DNA from: Calderihabitans maritimus
Lineage (GTDB): Bacteria > Bacillota > KKC1 > Calderihabitantales > Calderihabitantaceae
NCBI RefSeq assembly: GCF_002207765.1
Contig: NZ_BDGJ01000003.1
Location: 1-48,571 of the forward strand
Reading direction: 5' to 3'
Length of the DNA: 48,571 nt
Shown: piece by piece, positions 42,186 through 48,571 of the stretch
How positions within the stretch are numbered: position 1 is the first letter of the stretch
Layout of the letters: every line of letters starts with the position of its first letter
Notes under the pieces: model-generated
Seen by the model: only the letters and a program-made list of their open reading frames with translations
Databases searched by the model: none
Told to the model about the DNA's origin: nothing
Translations under genes and position numbers: made by a program

Positions 42186-43340
42186 TTATAGAGCCTTCCT
42201 AAGTATTCCTACAATGTCTTTTTCCGTAGCCTTTCGAGGATTAAACTTTAACATACCATGTCCCATGGCGTCCTCAGTCATACTCTCAATCATGTCCTCA
42301 GTTACTCCTACTTCTCTCAGCCGGCGTGGTAAGGCAATGTCTTCAACCAGCTCGCGCACAGCTTTAACTGAACGGAAAGCTGCTTCTCTTAAATTTAATC
42401 CTCTTACATCCTCACCCAAAGCAACTGCGATGTCCCTAAACTTTTCCAATCTGGCCATGGCGTTAAACTCCATTACATGGGGCAGAAGCAGCCCTATAGC
42501 TACTCCATGTCTTACATGCGCGTGGCCGCTTAAAGCCGCTCCGATGGAATGAGTAAGACCTAATAAAGAATTGTTGAACGCCATACCAGCTAATAGACTA
42601 CCTAGAGACATTTTAGTACGCGCTTCTTCATCGCTCCCGTTAGCAACCGCGGGTCTAAGACTTTCTCCAATAAGTTCAATAGCTCTTAGAGCGAGCACTT
42701 CAGCGGGTGGCTGGGCCTTAAGGGATACGTACGTTTCTATAGCGTGAGCCAAAGCATCTATTCCGCTCGCCGCAGTTACGGAGGGCGGCGCCGTTAATGT
42801 AAGAAGCGGATCAACTAAAGCAAGCTCGGGTGCCAAATAGGGGCTTGCAACGGTTATTTTCATATTATTTTCCCAATCGGACAGAACAGCAAACATCGTA
42901 ACTTCACTGCCTGTACCAGAAGTCGTAGGAACTGCTATAAGAGGTATAGCCGGAGCTTTGGGAACCTTGTTCACACCAGCATAGTCCCTGATATGACCGC
43001 TGTTTTCCACTACTACTCGGGCGCCCTTTGCCGTGTCAACCGGGCTACCCCCGCCCACCGCTAAAATGAGATCGCAATTCTTCTCCCTAAAACGTGAAGC
43101 ACAGCGGTGAACAGTCTCCAGGCTCGGATCCGGTTCAACCTCATCAAAAACCACAGTTTCTATTCCCGCGTCATTTACTACCTTTTTAACTTGTTCAAGA
43201 ATGCCAGCTTCAACAACTCCCTGATCTGTAACAATAAAAACCCGCATCGCATTGTATTCGCGACACTTGTTACCGATGTTAAACACCTCATTGACACCAA
43301 AACAGACTCTAGTCTGCAGTTGAAACGCAAATCCTTCCAC
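42186..43340 (-). CDS. Iron-type alcohol dehydrogenase
   Basis: 384 aa, group III iron-dependent ADH. The NAD-binding GGGSPVDTAKG is near residue 95; TTSGTGSEVT near 139. Metal ligands lie in SGIDALAHAIET (D and H) and LTHSIGAALSGHAHVRHG (two H). It interconverts an alcohol and aldehyde, linking to AOR-2, whose gene ends 5 nt upstream. The fit with an aldehyde-acid module is good; the substrate is unknown. Confidence 0.92.
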   Translation of the reverse strand: MEGFAFQLQTRVCFGVNEVFNIGNKCREYNAMRVFIVTDQGVVEAGILEQVKKVVNDAGIETVVFDEVEPDPSLETVHRCASRFREKNCDLILAVGGGSPVDTAKGARVVVENSGHIRDYAGVNKVPKAPAIPLIAVPTTSGTGSEVTMFAVLSDWENNMKITVASPYLAPELALVDPLLTLTAPPSVTAASGIDALAHAIETYVSLKAQPPAEVLALRAIELIGESLRPAVANGSDEEARTKMSLGSLLAGMAFNNSLLGLTHSIGAALSGHAHVRHGVAIGLLLPHVMEFNAMARLEKFRDIAVALGEDVRGLNLREAAFRSVKAVRELVEDIALPRRLREVGVTEDMIESMTEDAMGHGMLKFNPRKATEKDIVGILRKAL

Positions 43341-43344
43341 TGAA

Positions 43345-45210
43345 TTACTCCCTCCCGCTAACTATAAACTCACTTAGGTCCAAACTTTCCAGTGTTTCCC
43401 GGGTTGGAATACCGTTCTCGTTCCAGCCGCGGACAGAATAATACTCGTCGAGCATCTTATCCAAAGGAGGTAAATTTTCAGCTGCTCCTCCACTCCCCCG
43501 TTTTTGTTTGAGGATACGCGGCGGCAGAACATCATCCTTACGACTGATGCCGCATTTTACGTTGTAAAGGCGTTTAAGATTAAATATCCTCTCTCCAATT
43601 TTCATTAGTTTTTCCGGAGTCAAGTCCAAGCCCGTGGCCAAATTAACCCACTCAGCCAAATCCGTTATTTGGACCCCGCCAAACAACAGAAACTTACATA
43701 ATGCCAGCGAGTCAAAAACACTCATGAGATTTTGAGCCAAGGCTACTAGTTTCCCTTTTCCTTCAACAGAAAACCGGTCAAGCGGCTCATTCAGCCCAAA
43801 TTCCGGCATGGCCACGTTGCGCTCAAAGGCATGGCTAAACCCTTCCAAATGACACGCCCCTCTGTTTGCGGTAGCGTATCCTACAGCTATACTGTTGTAC
43901 GCCCTTGGATCATGAGCCGGAAACCCCATACCTTTAACATGGATGGCAAATTCTTCTGCCTCCGAGCCAAACTCGGCAAGTACACCCTTAAATCCCTTGG
44001 CCAGAACAGACCCGAAGCCCTTGTTCTGCCCTAACTGGTGAATAAGTTCAATTAAAATCGCGGGGTCACCCCACCGCAAAGCCAAACCACCTGTATCTTC
44101 TTTCCCAATAATACCTTGTTCGAAAGCTTCTATGCTGAAAGCGATTAGATTTGCTGCATCTATCGTGTCTATGCCGTAACGGTTGCAGAGCTCATTAGCA
44201 TAGCAGATAGCTTCCAGGTTATCTATAAGGCAGGAACCTCCCATCAGGCCAAGAGTTTCATACTCGGGGCCACCCCCACTGACTCCCTTATAGGGCCCGG
44301 TGGTAATGTTTACCCGCCGCCCGCAACCTATAGGGCAGCCTGCACAGTGAAAGCGGCCGCTGAGTACAGTCTCAACCATCCGTGGACCGCTAATGTTTTT
44401 GGCTCCTTCTTCCCACTTTCCATCCCGCCAGTTTCTCACAGGGAAATCGCCTATTTGCTCGCAAGGTATTACCAGACCTGCCGTACCGAATTCCCTGAGA
44501 CCCTTGGTTTTTTCTTTGATTCTTTTTATAGCCTCTTTTACTTTAATCTTTAGTTCTTCTTCAGCAGCCAGGTTTGGTCTTCTTGTTCCCTGTACTACAA
44601 GAGCTTTCAGCTTCTTAGAACCTGCAACCGCTCCCAAGCCGCAGCGCGCTGCAGCCCGTCCTTCCTTACCATCGGTAAAAATCCCGGCAATTCTAACTAA
44701 ACGTTCCCCCGCAGGACCAATAGCACACACTTGAGCACCAGGATGGAATTCCTGGAGCCTCTCTGCAGTTTGATAGGTATCCAGCCCCCACAGCTCCGAA
44801 GCATCTCTTATTTCTACTCCACCTTCGTTTATCCAGAGGTATACCGGACTGTCGGCCTTCCCCAGCAGTACTACACCATCATAGCCGGCCCTTTTTAGTT
44901 CTCGCCCCCAACTGCCTCCGACACTAGCTTCTCCCCAGATCCCGGTTAACGGCGACTTACCGACTACCGAATGCCGACCCGAAGACGGTACCATCGTACC
45001 CGTGAGCGGTCCGGTAAAAAATCCCAGAACATTGCCCTCCCCCAGCGGGTCTGTTTCTGCACCGGTATTCCTGGCTAATGTAACGGCACCAAAACCGCTC
45101 CCTCCCAACCATTTGGAAGCATAATCGCTCTTAATTTCTTCTTCCCACCATTTCCTTTCCGTCAAATTTACCCACAAAATCTTACCAGCATAACCACCCT
45201 TCATAGCCAC
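43345..45210 (-). CDS. Aldehyde:ferredoxin oxidoreductase (AOR-2)
   Basis: 621 aa, second tungsten/molybdenum bis-pterin AOR. Cluster ligands are C289, C292, C296 (CAGCPIGC) and C505 (LALCKFLLFGG). PSSGRHSVVGKSPLTG and SVGGSWGRELKRAGYD bind the pterin region. It diverges clearly from AOR-1 (for example in the 455-500 region). The start may be the ATG at 45204 (MKGGYAGKILWVNL) rather than GTG 45210. The operon is moaD-2, AOR-2, ADH, ubiD. Confidence 0.93.
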   Translation of the reverse strand: MAMKGGYAGKILWVNLTERKWWEEEIKSDYASKWLGGSGFGAVTLARNTGAETDPLGEGNVLGFFTGPLTGTMVPSSGRHSVVGKSPLTGIWGEASVGGSWGRELKRAGYDGVVLLGKADSPVYLWINEGGVEIRDASELWGLDTYQTAERLQEFHPGAQVCAIGPAGERLVRIAGIFTDGKEGRAAARCGLGAVAGSKKLKALVVQGTRRPNLAAEEELKIKVKEAIKRIKEKTKGLREFGTAGLVIPCEQIGDFPVRNWRDGKWEEGAKNISGPRMVETVLSGRFHCAGCPIGCGRRVNITTGPYKGVSGGGPEYETLGLMGGSCLIDNLEAICYANELCNRYGIDTIDAANLIAFSIEAFEQGIIGKEDTGGLALRWGDPAILIELIHQLGQNKGFGSVLAKGFKGVLAEFGSEAEEFAIHVKGMGFPAHDPRAYNSIAVGYATANRGACHLEGFSHAFERNVAMPEFGLNEPLDRFSVEGKGKLVALAQNLMSVFDSLALCKFLLFGGVQITDLAEWVNLATGLDLTPEKLMKIGERIFNLKRLYNVKCGISRKDDVLPPRILKQKRGSGGAAENLPPLDKMLDEYYSVRGWNENGIPTRETLESLDLSEFIVSGRE

Positions 45211-45216
45211 ATCACC

Positions 45217-45462
45217 TTAACCTCCCATAGGCTGTAACATAACCCATATTTCCATCCCTTCTGGGACCAGGTCATTGGGACCAACTATTCTATCGCCAGC
45301 AAGAATCATCACCTGGTCTCGGCCATATTTATCTATGTTGCTTTTCTCGGCAATCAAACTGACCAGTTCGCTAGCTTTACTATTTCTAGGTATCTCTAAT
45401 TCCGCCTGCTCAATACCGTTCCAAAACTTAAAAGGTGCCAGCAGTTTAACTTTTACTTTCAA
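45217..45462 (-). CDS. MoaD/ThiS-like sulfur carrier (MoaD-2)
   Basis: 81 aa from TTG 45460-45462 (LKVKVKLLAPFKFWNG), 7 nt after GGGGGTAG. The C-terminus is ...WVMLQPMGG. It aligns from its first residues with MoaD-1 at 24389-24613 (MKVRVKLL). An upstream in-frame stretch up to 45588 codes a hydrophobic segment that I interpret as the remnant of another gene, not part of this protein. It precedes AOR-2 by 6 nt. Confidence 0.75.
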   Translation of the reverse strand: MKVKVKLLAPFKFWNGIEQAELEIPRNSKASELVSLIAEKSNIDKYGRDQVMILAGDRIVGPNDLVPEGMEIWVMLQPMGG

Positions 45463-45495
45463 GATGAAACTACCCCCCGCCACAACAACTAATCG

Positions 45496-45633
45496 GTTGA
45501 ACAGAAAGTGTGGAAGCCACGTCACGAGTCCAGGGATATAAGTCAGGACCATTAGAACAACAACTGCAGCGCCAACCCAAACCCACATGGGTTTAACCAG
45601 CTTTTCCAGAGCTGTCCCCGAATTTGTTTCTGG
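45496..45633 (-). pseudogene. C-terminal fragment of a TRAP-transporter large permease
   Basis: Reading in frame from a stop at 45634-45636, the residues SGTALEKLVKPMWVWVG (partial) followed by VLTYIPGLVTWLPHFLF match the last helix of DctM-type TRAP permeases (LEKV..PxxP...TYIPGLxTWLP). The rest of the gene is missing, and the frame runs on into MoaD-2. I infer a deletion remnant of a dctM gene that once stood here. A 21-codon ORF with a good ribosome site (ATG 45656-45658) overlaps it in another frame. Confidence 0.6.
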
Positions 45634-45700
45634 TTAGAGATAGCTGTTCCCCAACCATCCGCCTCCCTCCTGCCCAGACTCATTTCGATTTACTATGTTG

Positions 45701-45803
45701 TTCGATATTATCAAACCTCGTTCCTCGTTCTTACAATTTAAAATTCTCTGTTTCATCGTTATTTCCTGTTGTTTACTGGCATTTTCTGTTCGACAATGTG
45801 AAA
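45701..45803 (-). promoter_or_regulatory. Control region of the moaD-2/AOR-2 operon
   Basis: Proximal palindrome TTCGATATTATCAAA (45701-45715), AGAGAATTT (45741-45749), AGGAAAT (45761-45767) and a degenerate distal copy TTCGACAATGTGAAA (45789-45803), 88 bp apart. It mirrors the region at 39614-39708. 45637-45872 holds no other gene I can support. Confidence 0.75.
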
Positions 45804-45872
45804 AGTTTTTGAAATATCTTATTTAACAGTAATACTCCATTAAATTAAAACTGAATGCCCTGAGGCGCTTTT

Positions 45873-46409
45873 TCAACGAAACAACAAATTACAAATAAGC
45901 AGAGAAGCCAAAAGACCTGAGACATCTGCCAGAAGGCCTAGGGTTAACGCATACCGGTAGCGGCGTACTCCTACGGAACCGAAATAAACGGTGAGCACGT
46001 AGAAGGTGGTATCAGTGCTGCCCTGCATGACGGAAGCCAATCGGCCGATAAAGGAGTCCGGACCGTAAGCACTGATCAGCTCAGCGGCAATGCCCAGGGC
46101 ACCGCCGCCGGACAGGGGACGCATAACCGCCAGGGGTAAAACTTCCGGGGGCGCTCCCACCACCCGCATAACCGGATTTATGAGCCTCACCAAGAGTTCC
46201 ATGGCCCCGGATTCCCGGAACACGGCAATGGCTACCAGCATCCCGACTAGAAAGGGTATGATACGAACGGCCGTACTGAAGCCTTCTTCTGCTCCCTGCA
46301 CAAAAACTTCATATACTTTAACTCCCCGCAGGTAACCCAACAACGGTATAAAAAACAACAGGGCGGGAATGGCCCAGCGGGAAATCTCGGATATTACGAC
46401 CGACAGCAT
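45873..46409 (-). CDS. spmB: Spore maturation protein B
   Basis: 178 aa polytopic protein of the nucleoside-transporter (Gate) type. RPLSGGGALGIAAELISAYG and MQGSTDTTFYVLTVYFGSVG are SpmB signatures. It follows spmA by 4 nt. SpmA and SpmB help dehydrate the spore core and set heat resistance. Its right neighbour in Bacillus, rluB, is instead at 22409-23143. Confidence 0.95.
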   Translation of the reverse strand: MLSVVISEISRWAIPALLFFIPLLGYLRGVKVYEVFVQGAEEGFSTAVRIIPFLVGMLVAIAVFRESGAMELLVRLINPVMRVVGAPPEVLPLAVMRPLSGGGALGIAAELISAYGPDSFIGRLASVMQGSTDTTFYVLTVYFGSVGVRRYRYALTLGLLADVSGLLASLLICNLLFR

Positions 46410-46413
46410 ACTC

Positions 46414-47007
46414 TTACCTCCTATGACGTTTAGCCCAGCGCCGTCGTAAAACCCGGTCGGCTATTACCGCCACCACCATACCGGTAGCAGTAGCGAAAAT
46501 GGTGGGCCCCACGATTTCAGTCGGGTTGGAGGAACCGGCAGCCACGCGAATACCGATAATCGTCGCCGGAATAAGGGTTATACACGATGTGTTCAGGGCC
46601 AGAAAAGTACACATGGCTTCGGTGGCTTCCTCCGGATTATCGTTCAGCCTCTGTAGCTCCTGCATGGCTTTAAGCCCGAAGGGAGTAGCCGCGTTCCCCA
46701 AGCCCAAGATGTTGGCGCTGAGGTTCATAATGATAGCCCCCATGGCTGGGTGACCTTTGGGGACGCTGGGAAACAGAAACTCCATCACCGGCCTTACCAG
46801 CCGGGCTAAAAACCTCACCATGCCCGCTTCTTCCGCAATACGCATGAGGCCCAACCAAAGGGCCATCAGTCCTATAATCTCCAAAGCAATGTTGACTCCC
46901 GTCTGGGCAGCCTGCAAGGCCGCTGTGGTTACAACTTCTACATCTCCGTTGAGGGCCGCTACTACTATTCCGGTAAGCAAAAGGAGAAGCCAGACAACGT
47001 TAACCAT
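46414..47007 (-). CDS. spmA: Spore maturation protein A
   Basis: 197 aa membrane protein. GLMALWLGLMRIAEEAGMVR and MNLSANILGLGNAATPFGLK (conserved Gate-domain motif) identify SpmA. It is the first gene of spmA-spmB. Works in the forespore envelope with SpmB. Confidence 0.95.
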   Translation of the reverse strand: MVNVVWLLLLLTGIVVAALNGDVEVVTTAALQAAQTGVNIALEIIGLMALWLGLMRIAEEAGMVRFLARLVRPVMEFLFPSVPKGHPAMGAIIMNLSANILGLGNAATPFGLKAMQELQRLNDNPEEATEAMCTFLALNTSCITLIPATIIGIRVAAGSSNPTEIVGPTIFATATGMVVAVIADRVLRRRWAKRHRR

Positions 47008-47081
47008 GCCTCTACCTCCGGTTTCGGTCTTTCATGGTAAAATTTATGAAAACATGGGACAATCTAGAACGGCCCTCTAGC

Positions 47082-47110
47082 AAAATTTAAGGGAGACCTT
47101 GCGGTCTCCC
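47082..47110 (-). terminator. Terminator after gerW
   Basis: GGGAGACC-GCAA-GGTCTCCC on the minus strand, then TTAAATTTT. It separates gerW from spmA. Confidence 0.7.
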
Positions 47111-47126
47111 TGGAGAAAAAAGTTCC

Positions 47127-47537
47127 TTAATGCTTTTCTTTCTCTTCCCTCTCTCCCCTTCCCAACAGTGATTGTATCTGGTTCAAAACCTGGGGAGTCA
47201 GGTCTATCAAGCGATCGATAGTTGTATTGCCGTCTACGGGGAGCAACCGGATCTGGTTATTCCCTACTACCAGGAAACCAACCGGCTGTACCGAAACCCC
47301 GGCACCGCTACCCCCGCCGAAAGGCAGGCTGTTAGCCTCGTTCTTGCCGCCGGTATCACCGCTTTCATACTCGCCTCCCCCGGCAACAAAGCCGCAACTC
47401 ACCCGCGAAACGGGAACAATTACGCTGCCGTCAGGAGTTTCTACCGGGTCGCCCACCACGGTATTTACATCTACCATTTCCTTAATGCTTTCCATGGCCG
47501 TTTTCATAAGCGTCTCGATGGGATGATTATCCGGCAC
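47127..47537 (-). CDS. gerW: GerW/YtfJ family sporulation protein
   Basis: 136 aa. YtfJ family: HPIETLMKTAMESIKEMVDV at the N-terminus, then TVVGDPVETPDGSVIVPVSR, glycine-rich FVAGGGEYESG and SGAGVSVQPVGFLVV. In Bacillus the protein is spore-associated and needed for L-alanine germination. It overlaps the DUF2953 gene by 11 nt, the usual ytfI-ytfJ arrangement. Confidence 0.93.
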   Translation of the reverse strand: MPDNHPIETLMKTAMESIKEMVDVNTVVGDPVETPDGSVIVPVSRVSCGFVAGGGEYESGDTGGKNEANSLPFGGGSGAGVSVQPVGFLVVGNNQIRLLPVDGNTTIDRLIDLTPQVLNQIQSLLGRGEREEKEKH

Positions 47538-48183
47538 GTCCCGTTACCCCCTTCAGGAAAAATAGGCGTATGAAGCTCCAGATGACTTTAAAACCTGCAA
47601 TTATAATATAGCCTAATCGAATGGCGAATATACAATGATAATCCATTTGTAGCCTGGAACCGGTAAAATGGGGAATTACCCTGATTACCGGGTCAACACA
47701 GTCTACTTTCACGACCCGCCGGAAGTGATGATACAGGTAACTTTTGACCCCCCACAGAAACCCTACCGCTATTCCCGTAACCGCAGGATCGTTAAAACCG
47801 ATTTCTGTTACCCAGCGCACCCTTATGCAGTTAACCTTCCCTAATAGATAACGGTTGATCTGAATGATTCTCCATAGAAACGCAACACTAGGAGCCGATA
47901 AGGACATAACTTTAGGAAATTTAAACCAGGGAACTTTGACCTTGCGCCTGGCTAAAACCTTACCTTCTTTATCCTTGCCGGCTTTTAACCGAAAAATAGC
48001 AGACAGATTTCTACCCTGCCATTGAAGTAGTGGAACCTCCAGGCGACTGACCAAGCCGCGCCACAGGTAGAGCTTTATCTGAAAGCGCTCATCTTTTTCC
48101 TGCCAGCGGTATCGCACATCAAAATACACAGGAAGAAGAGGTAATAATAAGAAACTTAAAACTATCAGAAGTATGAAAAGCAT
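47527..48183 (-). CDS. DUF2953 membrane protein (YtfI-like)
   Basis: About 218 aa from ATG 48181-48183 (MLFILLIVLSFLLLPLLP). An upstream frame reaches 48258 but the ATG has SD AGGAG. One N-terminal helix, then a long soluble part ending in a second helix (about 190-210). FNDPAVTGIAVGFLWGV and IRVIPHFTG are DUF2953 hallmarks. Function unknown; neighbour of gerW in many spore-formers. Confidence 0.8.
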   Translation of the reverse strand: MLFILLIVLSFLLLPLLPVYFDVRYRWQEKDERFQIKLYLWRGLVSRLEVPLLQWQGRNLSAIFRLKAGKDKEGKVLARRKVKVPWFKFPKVMSLSAPSVAFLWRIIQINRYLLGKVNCIRVRWVTEIGFNDPAVTGIAVGFLWGVKSYLYHHFRRVVKVDCVDPVIRVIPHFTGSRLQMDYHCIFAIRLGYIIIAGFKVIWSFIRLFFLKGVTGRAG

Positions 48184-48257
48184 GGAAACAGTCGCTCCTG
48201 TTCCAGGGGCTAATCTAATTGTATTAGTGTTCCACCGGAAGGCAAGAATATGTGGCA

Positions 48258-48287
48258 AACAAAAAGGCCTGCTAAATAGCAGGTCTT
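48258..48287 (-). terminator. Terminator after the truncated tetR
   Basis: GACCTGC-TATTTA-GCAGGC on the minus strand followed by CTTTTTGTTTG. Confidence 0.7.
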
Positions 48288-48304
48288 CTCAACTAAAAAA
48301 TTAA

Positions 48305-48497
48305 TCAAATTCCATCTACAGACAGTATTCCCTTTAAGAAAAGTTCCACCACAAAACGGGCATTCTTGTCCGGCGAAAATGGTTCCTCAGGGTTTAAGAT
48401 ATAGTGAGCGGCAAAATAATTGACCATCCCCACAAAGGCGAGGGCTGCCTGACGCGGGTTTTGCAAGGGGAGGCGCGCTCTAACTATTTCTTCCTTT
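48305..48497 (-). pseudogene. TetR-family regulator, C-terminal remnant
   Basis: About 64 codons in frame to TGA (48305-48307). LPLQNPRQAALAFVGMVNYF, AHYILNPEEPF and VELFLKGILSV match the end of TetR-type effector domains. The HTH part is missing; the frame is joined at 48497 to transposon end sequence and hits a stop soon upstream. An insertion truncated it. Confidence 0.7.
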
Positions 48498-48571
48498 TGC
48501 GTATTCCGGTCAAATTGGATACCGATTCCGGTTCAAACTGGACGGCTAGTCCGGTTTAAACTGGACGCTCG
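48498..48571. mobile_element. Terminal repeats of an IS21-family element (partial)
   Basis: The sequence begins TGCGTATTCCGG and has three tandem copies of a TCCGGT-N-AAA-TTGGA/CTGGAC unit (48504-48571). Such multiple terminal repeats, starting with TG, fit the ends of IS21-like elements carrying istA and istB. The body of the element lies beyond the window. Confidence 0.55.

Noticed and set aside
45463-45588. Transmembrane segment fused to MoaD-2
   Set aside because: The hydrophobic part matches a DctM C-terminus, and MoaD-2 aligns with MoaD-1 only from the internal TTG.
48498-48571. CRISPR array from the tandem repeats
   Set aside because: Repeats are short and divergent with few-base gaps, not uniform repeat-spacer units; an IS end fits better.
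1-48571. tRNA or rRNA genes
   Set aside because: I found no cloverleaf with a GGTTCGANTCC arm and no rRNA-like stretch.

Overview
The window looks like a chromosomal segment of a spore-forming anaerobic Firmicute (Clostridia, of the Moorella/Desulfotomaculum kind). Evidence for sporulation is spmA, spmB and gerW. Evidence for anaerobic metabolism is two aldehyde:ferredoxin oxidoreductases with ferredoxin partners. Strong AGGAGG-type ribosome sites and frequent TTG/GTG starts are typical of the group. The organism itself cannot be named from this sequence. Every confidently called gene except one (21915-22406) lies on the minus strand, so transcription runs from right to left.

Left part (1-24.1 kb, mostly housekeeping). 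aroF-pheA-tyrA overlap and make the entry enzyme of the shikimate pathway and the phenylalanine/tyrosine branch. A vapBC toxin-antitoxin pair with a small upstream ORF separates them from a complete trpEGDCFBA operon. The trp operon has a textbook promoter, a 10-triplet TRAP-type (G/U)AG array and an intrinsic attenuator in its leader. A second array of the same kind covers the trpD ribosome site. Further right are phnCDE (phosphonate/phosphite import without C-P lyase), a Fur-boxed iron(III) importer, two small conserved genes, and a hutP-like gene next to aroH. The leaders of aroF and of hutP-aroH share an 8-nt-phased NAG repeat and a similar hairpin, which suggests a HutP-type RNA switch for aromatic metabolism. 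Several poorly known genes, rluB and an ADP-ribosylglycohydrolase follow.

Middle part (24.1-45.8 kb, accessory island). It sits between rluB and spmB, which are neighbours in Bacillus. It encodes two AORs, each with its own MoaD-like protein ending in GG, a four-cluster ferredoxin, an iron-type alcohol dehydrogenase, a UbiD decarboxylase, an IclR regulator, and the lower meta-cleavage enzymes (2-oxopentenoate hydratase, 4-hydroxy-2-oxovalerate aldolase, acylating acetaldehyde dehydrogenase). It also encodes a BenE-type importer, a creatinase-like M24 protein that has lost its metal ligands, LarC-LarB-LarE for the nickel-pincer cofactor, a very divergent LarA-like protein, and a NadC-like/COG1058 pair that may supply a nucleotide cofactor. 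A 15-bp palindrome (TTCGATATTATCGAA) occurs at all four probable control regions. Three of these share a conserved multi-part promoter layout. I infer an IclR-controlled anaerobic pathway that turns an aromatic or heteroaromatic carboxylate/aldehyde into pyruvate and acetyl-CoA; the substrate is not determined. A fragment of a TRAP transporter gene remains at the head of the island.

Right end (45.9-48.6 kb). spmB, spmA, gerW and a DUF2953 gene restore the sporulation context. A tetR gene then survives only as its 3' end, cut by what looks like the terminal repeats of an IS21-family element that continues beyond the window.
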